DNA of 64,000 nt from Gibbula magus. Taxonomy: Eukaryota > Mollusca > Gastropoda > Trochida > Trochidae. The translations under genes and the position numbers were made by a program. The DNA lies in assembly GCA_936450465.1 (NCBI GenBank), contig OW388292.1:24024652-24088651 (forward strand), given 5' to 3'. The notes below the pieces were generated by a model. The model made no database searches and was not told the origin of the DNA. It saw only the letters and a list, made by a program, of their open reading frames with translations. Below, one piece after another: positions 23,501 through 36,063 of the stretch. The number at the start of each line of letters is the position of its first letter. Positions within the stretch are counted from its first letter, which is position 1.

Positions 23501-25156
23501 GGCAAGGTATGAAATATAAGAGCTCGTCAGTATACTTAAGTGTTTTCGCCTTTGAGGTAAATACTACCTACAGGTTCAATGTATATTAAGATAAAGATTT
23601 ACACAATTGATTAGTTTCTTTATTCACATAAAAACCACGTTCAACATAATTGAATAAACAAAAGGTTACACAACTTGACATGTACATTGTATTTGGTAAA
23701 ATCAATTCAATTCTGTTGCTTTAAAATTTAAGATTGGTTGAAATGGCAATTATCAGATATCAAACTGTACTGTTAGATAAAAAATAAACTATATAAACAT
23801 AGACTTGCAAGTTGTGTTGAATAAGTTATAATGATAGGGCAACATTTCTGAACCAGAACATCATTTTGAGTTTAATAAATGCATGCTCATATTTGTGTGA
23901 GTTGTGAGTTACATACATGCACGCAAGCACGCACGCACATCGAACATACATGAGTCAATTTTTAAAAAGTATAAATTTCAAGGAGAGAAATTCCATTTGT
24001 ACGTTTGTTCTCACTATATAACAAAATAGCATGTTAGCATGGACATATAACAAACAGTGGTAACAATTTTGACATTGGCCCGTCAGGACTGTGGCATTTG
24101 TGTAAATGGTAGCAGGCTCATTAAACATTTTATATGATATAAGAATTTGGAAAAGCTTTTTGAGATAGCACAGTGTGCAATATGCTACATGAACATGCAA
24201 TTTGTTTTAATTATAACCATGAAGAAAAAGGATAAAAACCTGGGTATAATTATGAAAGTAATTGGTAACACTTTTGACAAGTCAAAACTGTTACCCAAAA
24301 TATTTTAGCATCCACAATATTCATTTGCTTTTCAAGACTTTACTTAGGAACACATCTGTTACCGATTTTCAATGTATCTATATACAATGATAATTTTGAA
24401 ATTCATGAGTTTTGTTAACAGATGATTAGAAAAAGACAAACTCTTACCAAATAATTATGTAATATACTCATTGTTTGTTTTACCGAAGTGTACGTTCAAA
24501 TATGAAAACTATTTTAAGAATATCAAAGACATATGTAAGTATGGGAACATTAAAAAGAACTCATCCTTAGTATGAGTAAAAAGCAGTGATTTGTCAGAAC
24601 TATTACTGTGTTACCAGTTTGAACAGCAACAGAACTGTCGGTTTTGACAGTTTTGACTATTTTTTTATCAATCAGTTCTGAAACAATGATTGCTCCCGTT
24701 TTTAACCATAACAACGACTCACTTTACTGAAGCCTTAATTTGCTTTTATTTGGAATTACTACTGTTTTTATAAGTATTTGTTAAATGTGTTTTATTCATG
24801 GTACAATATTTGACAATAAAATTTACAGACAACGTATGCTACCAAACTGAAGTTGATTTTCTCAATTAAACTTCTAACAGCTGTCATTCAATGGCAAGGC
24901 AGGTACACTGAGACCCATGACAGGTAGTTGGATCATTGTTGGCATCAAGGGAGCAATAATGTTAGCATTTAATTCATCAAGGTAACAGAACTGACATAAA
25001 ACCTTGGGACATTCGAAATTGTGAATAAAATGTATTAATACAAATAAATTTTCAGTTTTGGTGATTATGTTCCAGTTTGTATGCCTAAGAGAAACAATAT
25101 TTCATATTTTTCAGAAAATAACCTAGACATGAAATTTAAACCTTTTTTTAAAAATT
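20581..25156. other. AT-rich gene desert
   Basis: No supported gene over 4.5 kb. It contains only simple AT-rich sequence, a GTGACGTGACGTGACGTCA run near 21608, and a short GCACGCAAGCACGCACGCAC tract near 23920. The three short minus-strand frames (for example 22205-22402 and 23955-24200) look random. Confidence 0.55.
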
Positions 25157-25228
<72 letters not shown>

Positions 25229-25231
25229 CAG

Positions 25232-25859
25232 TGACTCAGTTTTTAACAACTGACTTGCACTTTCTGAATGGAAACTTTACATTCTGGCATTATCAGGAAT
25301 ATATAAGGACATTGCATGAGGTGACGAAGGAAATACTGGGTACTGTGAGAACGGAATGGAACGACTACACGTACAAATTACTGAAAGCAAGATGACTGCA
25401 AGCACCATATGCTTTACAAGAAAGAATGGAAAACACATTAACGTATCAAGAGGACTGTAGAGATCACTCAAGAAACATTCGATAGGAGAACATAGTACTG
25501 GGAATGGCACAACACCTCGATTTCTTTATACCAAGAGATGAGAGAAACGTGGGTATGGTTGTAGTAGATATCATCAGTAAAGACAAGCAATACTACATGG
25601 ATCAAGAACAAACTCAACAACTACATGAACTACTACATGAAGCCAAACACGAGGAATCGGAGGAAGAACATTCAGAACATGAAGACGAGGAAGAAGAAAC
25701 AGATGCGGATGACGAACAAAAAAAACGGATAACGAACAAGAAACGGATGAAGAAATGTTATCAGAGGATGAAAAATTGAAACAAGATTTGGAAAGTGATC
25801 AGGATGAATTTGAAGAACAAGAAAGAACGGTGATAAAAAAAACATCACACGGAATGTAG
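25232..25859 (+). pseudogene. Decayed acidic reading frame of unknown origin, copy 1
   Basis: One frame runs from just after the microsatellite: QFLTTDLHFLNGNF, then TWHYQE-type and WNDYTYKLLKA wording, a TGA (25393-25395), a TAG (25483-25485), then from ATG 25504 MAQHLDFFIPRDERN and a strongly acidic HEESEEEHSEHEDEEEE segment. At a run of eight A (~25718) the open frame moves to another phase and continues acidic (EEMLSEDEKLKQDLESDQDE) to a TAG at 25857-25859. The absence of frame disruption elsewhere suggests an old coding sequence or retrocopy. I do not recognise the family. The intact piece is 91 codons. Confidence 0.4.
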
Positions 25860-26902
25860 CTGATGCATTGTACTAACAACGATAGTATCTAGCGAATGTG
25901 AAATGTTAATACGTTTGTCACAGTGACCGCGAGTGCGAGAACAGCTCCGCTGAAAATCGCTCTTAAAATCTCCGTAAGCATCATCATCATCACAATGACC
26001 ATTCAAAGTTGTCTAAAAATGAGAAAATATGAAAAATCGCTTCAAGGGCAGCTAACTCAAATCCTACCTAGCGAACTTTACCAGTTTTTCAGGGAAGGAG
26101 GACGCATATGTCATGTACAAGAATCAATAATAAAATTGCTTGTGTACATTCATTTACGGTCTGTAGAAATGTCGATAAATTGTCATTTTTCAATTTTTTT
26201 ATTTTTAACATTGGCCAATTTTTAAAAATAGAACTAGAGACTTGCAACTTGGTTTAAACGATAGCTTATGTTATTGTGACAAAAAAGCTTAATCATGACG
26301 AAATCGTAGGTCACATGGTTTAGCCGCCATTTACATTTTCTATATTTTAATGCATTTCCTTTGTTTCCCTTCGAAGCCCTGCTTTTGGCGGCATGCTCCT
26401 CGACAAGAGGATTGCATTATTTCACTGTTTTCATTGTATAATTTCTAAATATGCACTTACAGACTTGCAACTTGTTTTAAAGATACAAAATATCATTTTC
26501 TGCAAATATGTAAAGCTTATAATATTCGTAGCAGGGGTACAACATTTATAATTCAACATTTTCACCGTTCCAAAGCCTGTCTGCTTTTGGTGGCATGCAC
26601 CTTGTCAGGAGCTTGCGGAAAGCTCTGATCTCTTCAACATTATGTAAAACGTGGACAAGAAGGAAATATTGCTCTGGCTACAATGCACCAGTCTGAAGAC
26701 CGTCAGTACTGCTCTGCAAGTCCTAGTATGTATTTTTCCTATTTTACATTACAATGCCTTTCTTTCTATCTGTGAAAATCGGAATGTTTTAAAATTTGTA
26801 AATATTTACATCTCTAAAACTAAACGTTTTCTCAAACTTCACTTCTCATTTTTTACATTAATATTTTGGCATAAACCTTCATTATACTTTATAATTTATA
26901 CG

Positions 26903-26930
26903 CATATATATATATATATGTATATATGTA

Positions 26931-26990
<60 letters not shown>
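26903..26990. repeat. (TA)n microsatellite, copy 1
   Basis: TATATATG/TATA repeats. The long Ile-Tyr plus-strand frames across it (26651-27094 and 26926-27240) are artefacts. The matching tract in copy 2 is shorter. Confidence 0.9.
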
Positions 26991-26993
<3 letters not shown>

Positions 26994-28029
26994 AAGTAAA
27001 AAAACACAGAGCCATTATATATATATATATATTTCATTTGCATATTGTATTGTCCACATTGTCCACGCTCAGCGTAAAAAAGCCGTTTTTGTAGAGAGGC
27101 ATGAAACAAATTGTCGGCTATCAAATGGATATACATTACATTTTTTAGTTGATGAAGTGTATGTACTTTTCCTATATTTCGATCACATAAAGCAATATAT
27201 ATCGGTTGTATCCGCGTATCAATGTTTTAGAAAAACGTGAGGATCTGTAATTGTAATTTTACAGAGATTACCGATTACTTCTATTATATCCATCCGCCCG
27301 TAGCTTCTTCTCAAGAACCAGTGGCACTAAAAAGCTGAAATTTTATTTACAGACTGCTTGGCAAATGGGGATTCTAAATTGGAAATTCGGTGACCCTGTG
27401 GCCTAAAATATGGCCAACATGGCACATGGCCTATAAAGCTATTTTTTCTTCTTCTCCGTCACGTAAAGTACTTACAAAATTGTATACCTCTGGTTAGTAC
27501 TTCTGGAAAATTTACATTTTGAAACTTATTTAATGTATTCTTTAAAGCCTGATGAGCTACAGAGCCAATGGCTGTATCTGTTCATTAAATAGATAATGAC
27601 TTTAATTAATATTGCATCATAGACAAGCAATCATATTTTCGTTATCGCTTGGTCAGTTAGAATATATCTTTCTCAATGTCCGAAGGTTCTGTAGACAGAG
27701 ATGATGTGTTGTTGCAAACATTTTAACAAAGGTACGTATTGTAACTCACTTGGGGTGATGTTTTCTACTCGCCTTTATTGATATCAAATGTTATACAGAC
27801 AAATCGTCCAAATGGTTCAAATATCAATACCTTACCTTCTCGTCCATCTTGTTCACTCTTAAATTTATGAAAAATGAATTATATTACGTGAATTATGTGT
27901 ATAATACTTGAAAAAACAATTTACAAAAATTAAAACCTCTTTAAATTCAAGATTGCAGATGCCTGAATTGTGTGGTCACTGTACTTTTCACTAAACAACA
28001 CTTCTACATTTTGGTTAACACTATCACTG

Positions 28030-28468
28030 CACCTCTGTAGGCCGCAGTCACCTGATCATTGCACCTCTGCAGGCCGCAGTCACCTGATTATTGCACCTCT
28101 GCAGGCCGCAGACACCTGATAACTGCACCTTTGCAGGCCGCAGTCACCTGATCATTGCACCTCTGCAGGCCGCAGTCACCTGATCATTGCACCTCTGAAG
28201 GCCGCAGTCACCTGATCATTGCACCTCTGCAGGCCGCAGACACCTGATAACTGCACCTTTGCAGGCCGCAGTCACCTGATCATTGCACCTCTTCAGGCCG
28301 CAGTCACCTGATCATTGCACCTCTGCAGGCCGCACCTCTGCAGGCCGCAGTCACCTGATCATTGCACCTCTGCAGGCCGCAGACACCTGATCATTGCACC
28401 TCTGCAGGCCGCAGACACCTGATAACTGCATCTCTGCAGGCCGCAGTCACCTGATCATTGCACCTCTA
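28030..28468 (+). repeat. 32-bp minisatellite, ~13-14 units
   Basis: The unit contains CTGCAGGCCGCAG and CACCTGATCA. Variants alternate in blocks: GTCACCTGATCATT, GACACCTGATAACT and GACACCTGATCATT. One 12-base partial unit (CCGCACCTCTGC) is also present at the same relative place in copy 2. Confidence 0.95.
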
Positions 28469-28470
28469 GT

Positions 28471-30687
28471 GAAGTGTATTTATTCATTTTAAAACAAATT
28501 TATTCGCATTATTGATGTATGTCTTAAGTGGCCGAAAAAAAATCCCTCAAGGTCATTTAAATTTTACACTTAACTCTTAAACATTTTGGGGAAATGTTGC
28601 TGCTTGCATAACATACTTTTTTATTTTATAAACTGTTCAAAATAATTTAAATATCAAGTAAAAATGCTGTATTTATTCAATTTTAAAAAAATAAATTCTT
28701 GTTCAAAATGAATATGGCTTAGTCAACAAGCAAGGCTTTGCTTTTCTGATACCTCACCATAAATATGTATGTTTGCTAAAAAAAAATGGCATTGTCAGAC
28801 ACCAAAAATTAACATTACCTGTTTTTAAATCATTTGCCAAACTGTGAACAGTGATATCCAGATGTCAAATACTCTATATATTACACATTCATACCTATTT
28901 TATTGAATACATTTATATTGCAATGCTACAGTTTTAATTTTGACCATATGCTTTAATATTCTTGGGAAATGTTTTAAAACTATACTTTTTAATCTGTTGA
29001 AAATAATTGAAATATCACAATTAAATTGTTGTATTTTTTCAATTTTGATATGAAAATCAATCAATCAATTATATTTTTAAAGGTGCCTACACTTATGAAG
29101 GTATGTGCATTTTGCAATGATTTTCACTGCTCTGATATTTATAAATTCTATTTTTTTTTCTGAAAATGTCACCCTAATGTTTATGTGTCTTTTATATACT
29201 TGTGTTCATGTATTTGATTACATACAAACTGCAAGCTGTTTAACAAATAGGAACAAATATTTTCCAAACTAAGTTTGACTGCGTCACCTGGACCAGCTTC
29301 TTTCCCCCCTCCTCCCCCAACATAACAAGCAACAGATCTAAAATGATGGTTCAGATATCGTCGTATTCAGCGGTTCAGTAGGTTAACACAAACATGTCAA
29401 CGGCTGATACCTATAGTTTAAGCAATGACAAATCTAAACTACAATATATAAGATCAAATGTTCGAATATTTATACACCCTTGCTTGATTTTGACAGATAC
29501 CAGAGCCATACCTGACCACCGTCCAATATTTTCCTAGGTTATGGGAATAGAGTTACCTCCCCATTACCCTTATTAAAATCCGGAAAAACAACATTTGAGC
29601 CGGACAGAAACCAGAAACAATCACTTTTTATAAAAGGACTGGTGTAGAATTACATTCAAATTGAAGTTGATATAAGTTTAAATTGTTTTCATTGAACTCT
29701 ACAAGCGATGCATCACATTCTCTGCTCTAGAAATAAGTATATGTTAGAAATGTACGTGCTCTATAGCTATCATAAAGGGGTTATATTTCTTTCTGTGCTA
29801 TTATTTATGGCTAATTTAGGCTATTTTATTTTTTTAAACTTTTTACAAACAAGGCTATATTGTCCAAACTTTGCAAATGAAATTATTGTTTACGTGATAC
29901 TATATTTATTAATTATACTGAATTTTGTGTATGATTTCCCTTCGCATATCTTCAGCCTACATGGCTGTACTAAGATAAATTATTCAGCTAGAATGTAAAA
30001 ACAAAACATATAACAACTTTAGTTTATGCATTTCTATTATGACCATCTGTGATTGGAATGCAGTAAAATAAATCATCGTAGCATTTGATGTACTGTCCTT
30101 ATTTCACCTTAAACAAAATGAAATACCACGAAAACAAGTGACACCTCCATATTGTACAAATAAGCAACTTTGAATAATGGAACTAAAATAAACAAAATAA
30201 TAAAATAAATGATCGTGTCGCATCACATATTGGGAATATGTGTAATCTATCACGTTATCGTGCTAAAGATGTTTGTCAATAAGACTAAATTCCACAGTAA
30301 TTGATATCCCAATACCAATCATACTAGAAAACGATGGTATATTACCTCAAAATAGCGATAAAGAACTATACACACTGAAAACAAACTCTGCGACCTTTCA
30401 CACTTTACTTCTGACTTAGAGTTTATTGTGAGAGTGTAAAACACCATGGTTGAATTAAATTGTACCTTACCTTTCATCATCGTTGATCCAAATCATGGCA
30501 GCCGTCAAGATCATGCATTGATGTGGTTTTGTTCGGCAGTCCCGGCAATTCTCGTAACGATATGCAATGCAAGTAGAAAGTGAGGTAAAATTTCTGAGGT
30601 AATGATAAAATGTACCTCAGTAGTTTGGTGTACCTCATTAGGTTGGTGTGTAAACATATAATGTACCTCAAAAGTAGAGGTTTACAA

Positions 30688-30690
<3 letters not shown>
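28471..30690. other. AT-rich spacer between the two duplicated blocks
   Basis: Single-copy here. The plus-strand 96-codon frame 29708-29998 is hydrophobic, but base composition and lack of context argue against a gene. Nothing else is recognised. Confidence 0.5.
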
Positions 30691-30748
<58 letters not shown>

Positions 30749-30750
30749 CA

Positions 30751-31379
30751 GTGACTCAGTTTTTAACAACTGACTTGCACTTTCTGAATGGAAACTTTCA
30801 TTCAGGCATTATCAGGAATATATAAGGACATTGCATGAGGTGACGAAGGAAATACTGGGTACTGTGAGAACGGAATGGAACGACTACACGTACAAATTAC
30901 TGAAAGCAAGATGACTGCAAGCACCATATGCTTTACAAGAAAGAATGGAAAACACATTAACGTATCAAGAGGACTGTAGAGATCACTCAAGAAACATTCG
31001 ATAGGAGAACATAGTACTGGGAATGGCACAACACCTCGATTTCTTTATACCAAGAGATGAGAGAAACGTGGGTATGGTTGTAGTAGATATCATCAGTAAA
31101 GACAAGCAATACTACATGGATCAAGAACAAACTCAACAACTACATGAACTACTACATGAAGCCAAACACGAGGAATCGGAGGAAGAACATTCAGAACATG
31201 AAGACGAGGAAGAAGAAACAGATGCGGATGACGAACAAAAAAAACGGATAACGAACAAGAAACGGATGAAGAAATGTTATCAGAGGATGAAAAATTTAAA
31301 CAAGATTTGGAAAGTGATCAGGATGAAGTTGAAGAACAAGAAAGAACGGTGATAAAAAAAACATCACACGGAATGTAGC
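30751..31379 (+). pseudogene. Decayed acidic reading frame, copy 2
   Basis: Same frame as at 25232-25859 with the same two internal stops. It also has a frame change near 30799. ATG 31023 opens 109 codons because a substitution at ~31297 (TTGAAA to TTTAAA) removes the stop used in copy 1's shifted frame. The A-run frame shift is shared, so decay preceded the duplication. Confidence 0.4.
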
Positions 31380-32420
31380 TGATGCATTGTACTAAAAACG
31401 ATAGTATCTAGCGAATGTGAAATGTTAATACGTTTGTCACAGTGACCGCGAGTGCGAGAACAGCTCCGCTGAAAATCGCTCTTAAAATCTCCGTAAGCAT
31501 CATCATCATCACAATGACCATTCAAAGTTGTCTAAAAATGAGAAAATATGAAAAATAGCTTCAAGGGCAGCTAACTCAAATCCTACCTAGCGAACTTTAC
31601 CAGTTTTTCAGGGAAGGAGGACGCATATGTCATGTACAAGAATCAATAATAAAATTGCTTGTGTACATTCATTTACGGTCTGTAGAAATGTCGATAAATT
31701 GTCATTTTTCAATTTTTTTATTTTTAACATGGGCCAATTTTTAAAAATAGAACTAGAGACTTGCAACTTGGTTTAAACGATAGCTTATGTTATTGTGACA
31801 AAAAAGCTTAATCATGACGAAATCGTAGGTCACATGGTTTAGCCGCCATTTACATTTTCTATATTTTAATGCATTTCCTTTGTTTCCCTTCGAAGCCCTG
31901 CTTTTGGCGGCATGCTCCTCGACAAGAGGATTGCATTATTTCACTGTTTTCATTGTATAATTTCTAAATATGCACTTACAGACTTGCAACTTGTTTTAAA
32001 GATACGAAATATCATTTTCTGCAAATATGTAAAGCTTATAATATTCGTAGCAGGGGTACAACATTTATAATTCAACATTTTCACCGTTCCAAAGCCTGTC
32101 TGCTTTTGGCGGCATGCACCTTGTCAGGAGCTTGCGGAAAGCTCTGACCTCTTCAACATTATGTAAAACGTGGACAAGAAGGAAATATTGCTCTGGCTAC
32201 AATGCACCAGTCTGAAGACCGTCAGTACTGCTCTGCAAGTCCTAGTATGTATTTTTCCTATTTTACATTACAATGCCTTTCTTTCTATCTGTGAAAATCG
32301 GAATGTTTTAAAATTTGTAAATATTTACATCTCTAAAACTAAACGTTTTCTCAAACTTCACTTCTCATTTTTTACATTAATATTTTGGCATAAACCTTCA
32401 TTATACTTTATAATTTATAC

Positions 32421-32422
32421 GC

Positions 32423-32491
<69 letters not shown>
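32421..32491. repeat. (TA)n microsatellite, copy 2
   Basis: Counterpart of 26903-26990, shortened. It produces the same spurious Ile-Tyr frame (32170-32589). Confidence 0.9.
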
Positions 32492-32494
<3 letters not shown>

Positions 32495-33519
32495 AAGTAA
32501 AAAAAACACAGAGCCATTATATATATATTCATTTGCATATTGTATTGTCCACATTGTCCACGCTCAGCGTAAAAAAACCGTTTTTGTAGAGAGGCATGAA
32601 ACAAATTGTCGGCTATCAAATGGATATACATTATATTTTTTAGTTGATGAAGTGTATGTACTTTTCCTATATTTCGATCACATAAAGCAATATATATCGG
32701 TTGTATCCGCGTATCAATGTTTTAGAAAAATGTGAGGATCTGTAATTGTAATTTTACAGAGATTACCGATTACTTCTATTATATCCATCCGCCCGTAGCT
32801 TCTTCTCAAGAACCAGTGGCACTAAAAAGCTGAAATTTTATTTACAGACTGCTTGGCAAATGGGGATTCTAAATTGTAGATTCGGTGACCCTGTGTCCTA
32901 AAATATGGCCAACATGGCACATGGCCTATAAAGCTATTTTTTCTTCTTCTCCGTCACGTAAAGTACTTACAAAATTGTATACCTCTGGTTAGTACTTCTG
33001 GAAAATTTACATTTTGAAACTTATTTAATGTATTCTTTAAAGCCTGGTGAGCTACAGAGCCAATGGCTGTATCTGTTCATTAAATAGATAATGACTTTAA
33101 TTAATATTGCATCATAGACAAGCAATCATATTTTCGTTATCGCTTGGTCAGTTAGAATATATCTTTCTCAATGTCCGAAGGTTCTGTAGACAGAGATGAT
33201 GTGTTGTTGCAAACATTTTAACAAAGGTACGTATTGTAACTCACTTGGGGTGATGTTTTCTACTCGCCTTTATTGATATCAAATGTTATACAGACAAATC
33301 GTCCAAATGGTTCAAATATCAATACCTTACCTTCTCGTCCATCTTGTTCACTCTTAAATTTATGAAAAATGAATTATATTACGTGTATTATGTGTATAAT
33401 ACTTGAAAAAACAATTTACAAAAATTAAAACCTCTTTAAATTCAAGATTGCAGATGCCTGAATTGTGTGGTCACTGTACTTTTCACTAAACAACACTTCT
33501 ACATTTTGGTTAACACTAT

Positions 33520-34160
33520 CACTGCACCTCTGTAGGCCGCAGTCACCTGATCATTGCACCTCTGCAGGCCGCAGTCACCTGATTATTGCACCTCTGCAGG
33601 CCGCAGACACCTGATAACTGCACCTTTGCAGGCCGCAGTCACCTGATCATTGCACCTCTGCAGGCCGCAGTCACCTGATCATTGCACCTCTGCAGGCCGC
33701 AGTCGCCTGATCATTGCACCTCTGCAGGCCGCAGACACCTGATAACTGCACCTTTGCAGGCCGCAGTCACCTGATCATTGCACCTCTGCAGGCCGCAGTC
33801 ACCTGATCATTGCACCTCTGCAGGCCGCACCTCTGCAGGCCGCAGTCACCTGATCATTGCACCTCTGCAGACCGCAGACACCTGATCATTGCACCTCTGC
33901 AGGCCGCAGACACCTGATAACTGCACCTCTGCAGGCCGCAGTCACCTGATCATTGCACCTCTGCAGGCCGCAGACACCTGATCATTGCACCTCTGCAGGC
34001 CGCAGTCACCTGATCATTGCACCTCTGCAGACCGCAGACACCTGATAACTGCACCTTTGCAGGCCGCAGTCACCTGATCACTGCACCTCTGCAGGCCGCA
34101 GTCACCTGATCATTGCACCTCTGCAGGCAGCAGTCACCTGATCACTGCACCTCTGCAGGA
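33520..34160 (+). repeat. 32-bp minisatellite, ~20 units
   Basis: Same unit and same order of variants as 28030-28468 for the first ~13 units, then about six extra units before the unique flank CAGGACAGCGGTTGG. Confidence 0.95.
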
Positions 34161-34640
34161 CAGCGGTTGGAAGGGATGAATATAATTTGACTTTAAATAA
34201 GAGAATTCGATTTCAATTAAATCATTGTGTCAAAATCATGGACCTGTGAAACCATGGCATAGCAATCTGTTTGAATTCAATCCGTAGTCTACAGTAGCCG
34301 CCTGTAGATTTCTGTGTTGAGACGCGAAACATGCACACAGGCAGAGAAGGCCTTACAGATATGCACAGTGTGCAGGGGCAAATAGACACTTGAGTGTGTG
34401 CAGTGTTGTCTAGTCTTTGCGCTTGGCTTTGTATATGTCTGAGCTCTGCATCAATGATTACATATATCCGTGTCGTTGTGAGGTGAACAGAACGCAGCGT
34501 TGTTTGTTGTTGTTTGTCAACTCACACGTATCGCAAGATAAACGTGTCTTGGCACATCTACCTTCAGTCTTATCCAACCGGTATGTAGTACCTTTTTTAT
34601 TTAGTCGTCGCACTGTCCGTCTGTACTCCTTTCGTTTCCG
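34161..34640. other. Intergenic DNA, nothing recognised
   Basis: Overlapping frames on both strands (34417-34686 plus, 34458-34682 minus) have no recognised content. Confidence 0.4.
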
Positions 34641-34654
34641 GAGAAGAACTAAAA

Positions 34655-34770
34655 ATACTGTTCCACGTGTATTACCCACCAACTAAAGTGATGCCTTTTC
34701 ATATTTTCAGATTTCTGAATTATTTTTTTCCGTTTTCATAGAAACGCATTTGATTTGAACTGTTCAGGGT
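34655..34770 (-). repeat. Diverged piece of the 14105-14560 repeat, inverted
   Basis: On the minus strand: GAAACG, A-rich DNA, TCAGAAATCTGAAAATATG, then GTGGGTAATACACGTGG, in the same order as in the 14.1-kb repeat. Confidence 0.6.
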
Positions 34771-35219
34771 TAGAGCACAGTCAAATACGTTCGTCCAATC
34801 ATATCATTGTATTGTGGTCACGTGAAATACAATTATATCCCGATAGACGTACAGTTGTCGGGTTGCGTTAGAGTGTTATATATGTTCATAAAACTGGTTC
34901 ACATACTTTTATTAAAAACAACAAACAATGCCAACTGATTGTTTTATTTGTGTGGATAATACAAAATTAAACACTTATTAAATTAGATTGAAAATTGAAT
35001 TGCGATTTTTCCTTTCCGAAAGGAAACAGTCGCTTCCGTCGATGAGGTCTTCTAATTTCAGCAGCTTAAGATTCCTAAAAGAAGAATATTTTGGCATGAA
35101 AGTAAAGCAAGTGGTATGAGGTCAATATGGATTTTTCAAGTGTATTTTATCTATATCACGAATTAAGTGAATGAGTGACATGTAATATAATAGGTTACTA
35201 GTATTTCGTTTTCTGTTTT
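34771..35219. other. Intergenic DNA, nothing recognised
   Basis: No gene or repeat recognised. Confidence 0.4.
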
Positions 35220-35835
35220 TCCTCCAAAAATAGAGCCATGGGCTATGTAGCTCACCAGGACTTCATTTATTTATTATCTAAGGTTGAATATCTAAGTTAT
35301 TTCAAGCAATACATTGTTGACCAGCAAAAAATAGGTTTTAAGATCGTGACCCCTGTGACCTAGATTGGGATCACAGGGACACCAAATCAACAATTAAGAG
35401 TCACCTTTGGCCAAGGAGTCTGCACACAATATTTCAGCTTTCTGGACCGATTGGTACTTGAGAAGAAGATGAAAATAGGTTTTTAAGGTCGTGACCCCTG
35501 TTATCAAACTTTGGGTCAAGGGGTCACCAAATCTACAATTTAAAATCCCCATTGGCCAACAAGTCTGCACACATTTCAGCTCTCTGGACCTTCAGGTACT
35601 GGAGAAGAAGATGGAAATATGGTTTATAAAGTCGTGACCCCTGTGACTCTATTTGCAATTCCCATTGCCCAAGGAGTCTGCACATAAAAAATTCAGCGCT
35701 CTAGAGTCATTAGTTCTGGAGAAGAAGTTGAAAAAGCAAAACGTTTACGGACAGACGGATTGATGGTTGGACGGACGCCTGACGCCATGCCGCTATGCGC
35801 CCTTCGGGCCTTTCAGGCCTGATGAGCTAAAATAG
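35220..35835 (+). repeat. Dispersed repeat with three internal ~144-bp units
   Basis: GTGACCCCTGT occurs at about 35346, 35491 and 35634. Each unit contains GGAGTCTGCACA, TTTCAGC and GAGAAGAAG. It ends with CAGACGG, ACGCCATGCCG and CCTGATGAGC. It is the longest copy of the family also seen at 5.9, 27.3, 32.8 and 43.2 kb. Non-coding. Confidence 0.75.
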
Positions 35836-35925
35836 TATTCAGTAGTTATGAAGAGAGACATAAAGGATTGAGAGAACGTGACATAAAATTATTTTCATTA
35901 TTGGAGTGTTTGTAAGAGGATGAAG

Positions 35926-36063
35926 CAGGGGCGGATACAGCTTTTTGAGTAGAGCATACAGGTTTTGTTACGTTCCTCCCGTTCTAATACGCACGGTCAC
36001 GTTTCTGTTCTGAAATGTGGAGAACGTAGCCATTGTGGTTTGCAACACAGGGGCGTGTATCAG
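35926..36063 (+). other. hAT-like terminal sequences
   Basis: CAGGGGCGGATACAGC (35926-35941) and a diverged CAGGGGCGTGTATCAGC (36048-36064) resemble the terminal inverted repeat of many hAT elements (CAGGGGCGGATCC-type). I cannot find a matching opposite end, so this may be a remnant. Confidence 0.3.

Larger units (their letters stand above)
25157..28470 (+). repeat. Duplicated block, copy 1
   Basis: Starts in a (CA)n(TA)n microsatellite (25157-25229) and ends in a 32-bp minisatellite (28030-28468). Everything between is repeated at 30691-34160 with an offset of ~5,520 bases and ~99% identity by eye. Flanks outside the two tandem repeats are unrelated. It contains a decayed acidic reading frame, an internal ~200-bp imperfect duplication (TGCTTTTGGCGGCATGC at ~26381 and TGCTTTTGGTGGCATGC at ~26581), TA microsatellites and a copy of the AATGGGGATTC repeat. 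Confidence 0.85.
30691..34160 (+). repeat. Duplicated block, copy 2
   Basis: Direct copy of 25157-28470. It begins in its own (CA)n(TA)n tract (30691-30749) and ends in an enlarged 32-bp minisatellite. Differences from copy 1 are a handful of substitutions, a 1-2-base change near 30799 (CTTTCATTCAGG compared with CTTTACATTCTGG), and altered microsatellite and minisatellite lengths. Confidence 0.85.

Noticed and set aside
25277..25510. Minus-strand 77-codon frame with cysteines (repeated at 30802-31029)
   Set aside because: Antisense shadow of the decayed acidic frame; the sense frame is longer and explains both copies.
26651..27240. Open frames of 104-147 codons
   Set aside because: More than a third is Ile-Tyr from a (TA)n microsatellite; the remainder is AT-rich with no motif, and the copy at 32170 has changed length with the microsatellite.
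29708..29998. Hydrophobic 96-codon frame, possible membrane protein
   Set aside because: Hydrophobicity follows from T-rich sequence; no start context, splice site or recognised family.
28465..30690. Spacer considered as part of a single large transposon with both blocks as long terminal repeats
   Set aside because: The blocks lack LTR hallmarks (TG...CA ends, primer-binding site, polypurine tract) and the spacer has no gag/pol coding capacity.
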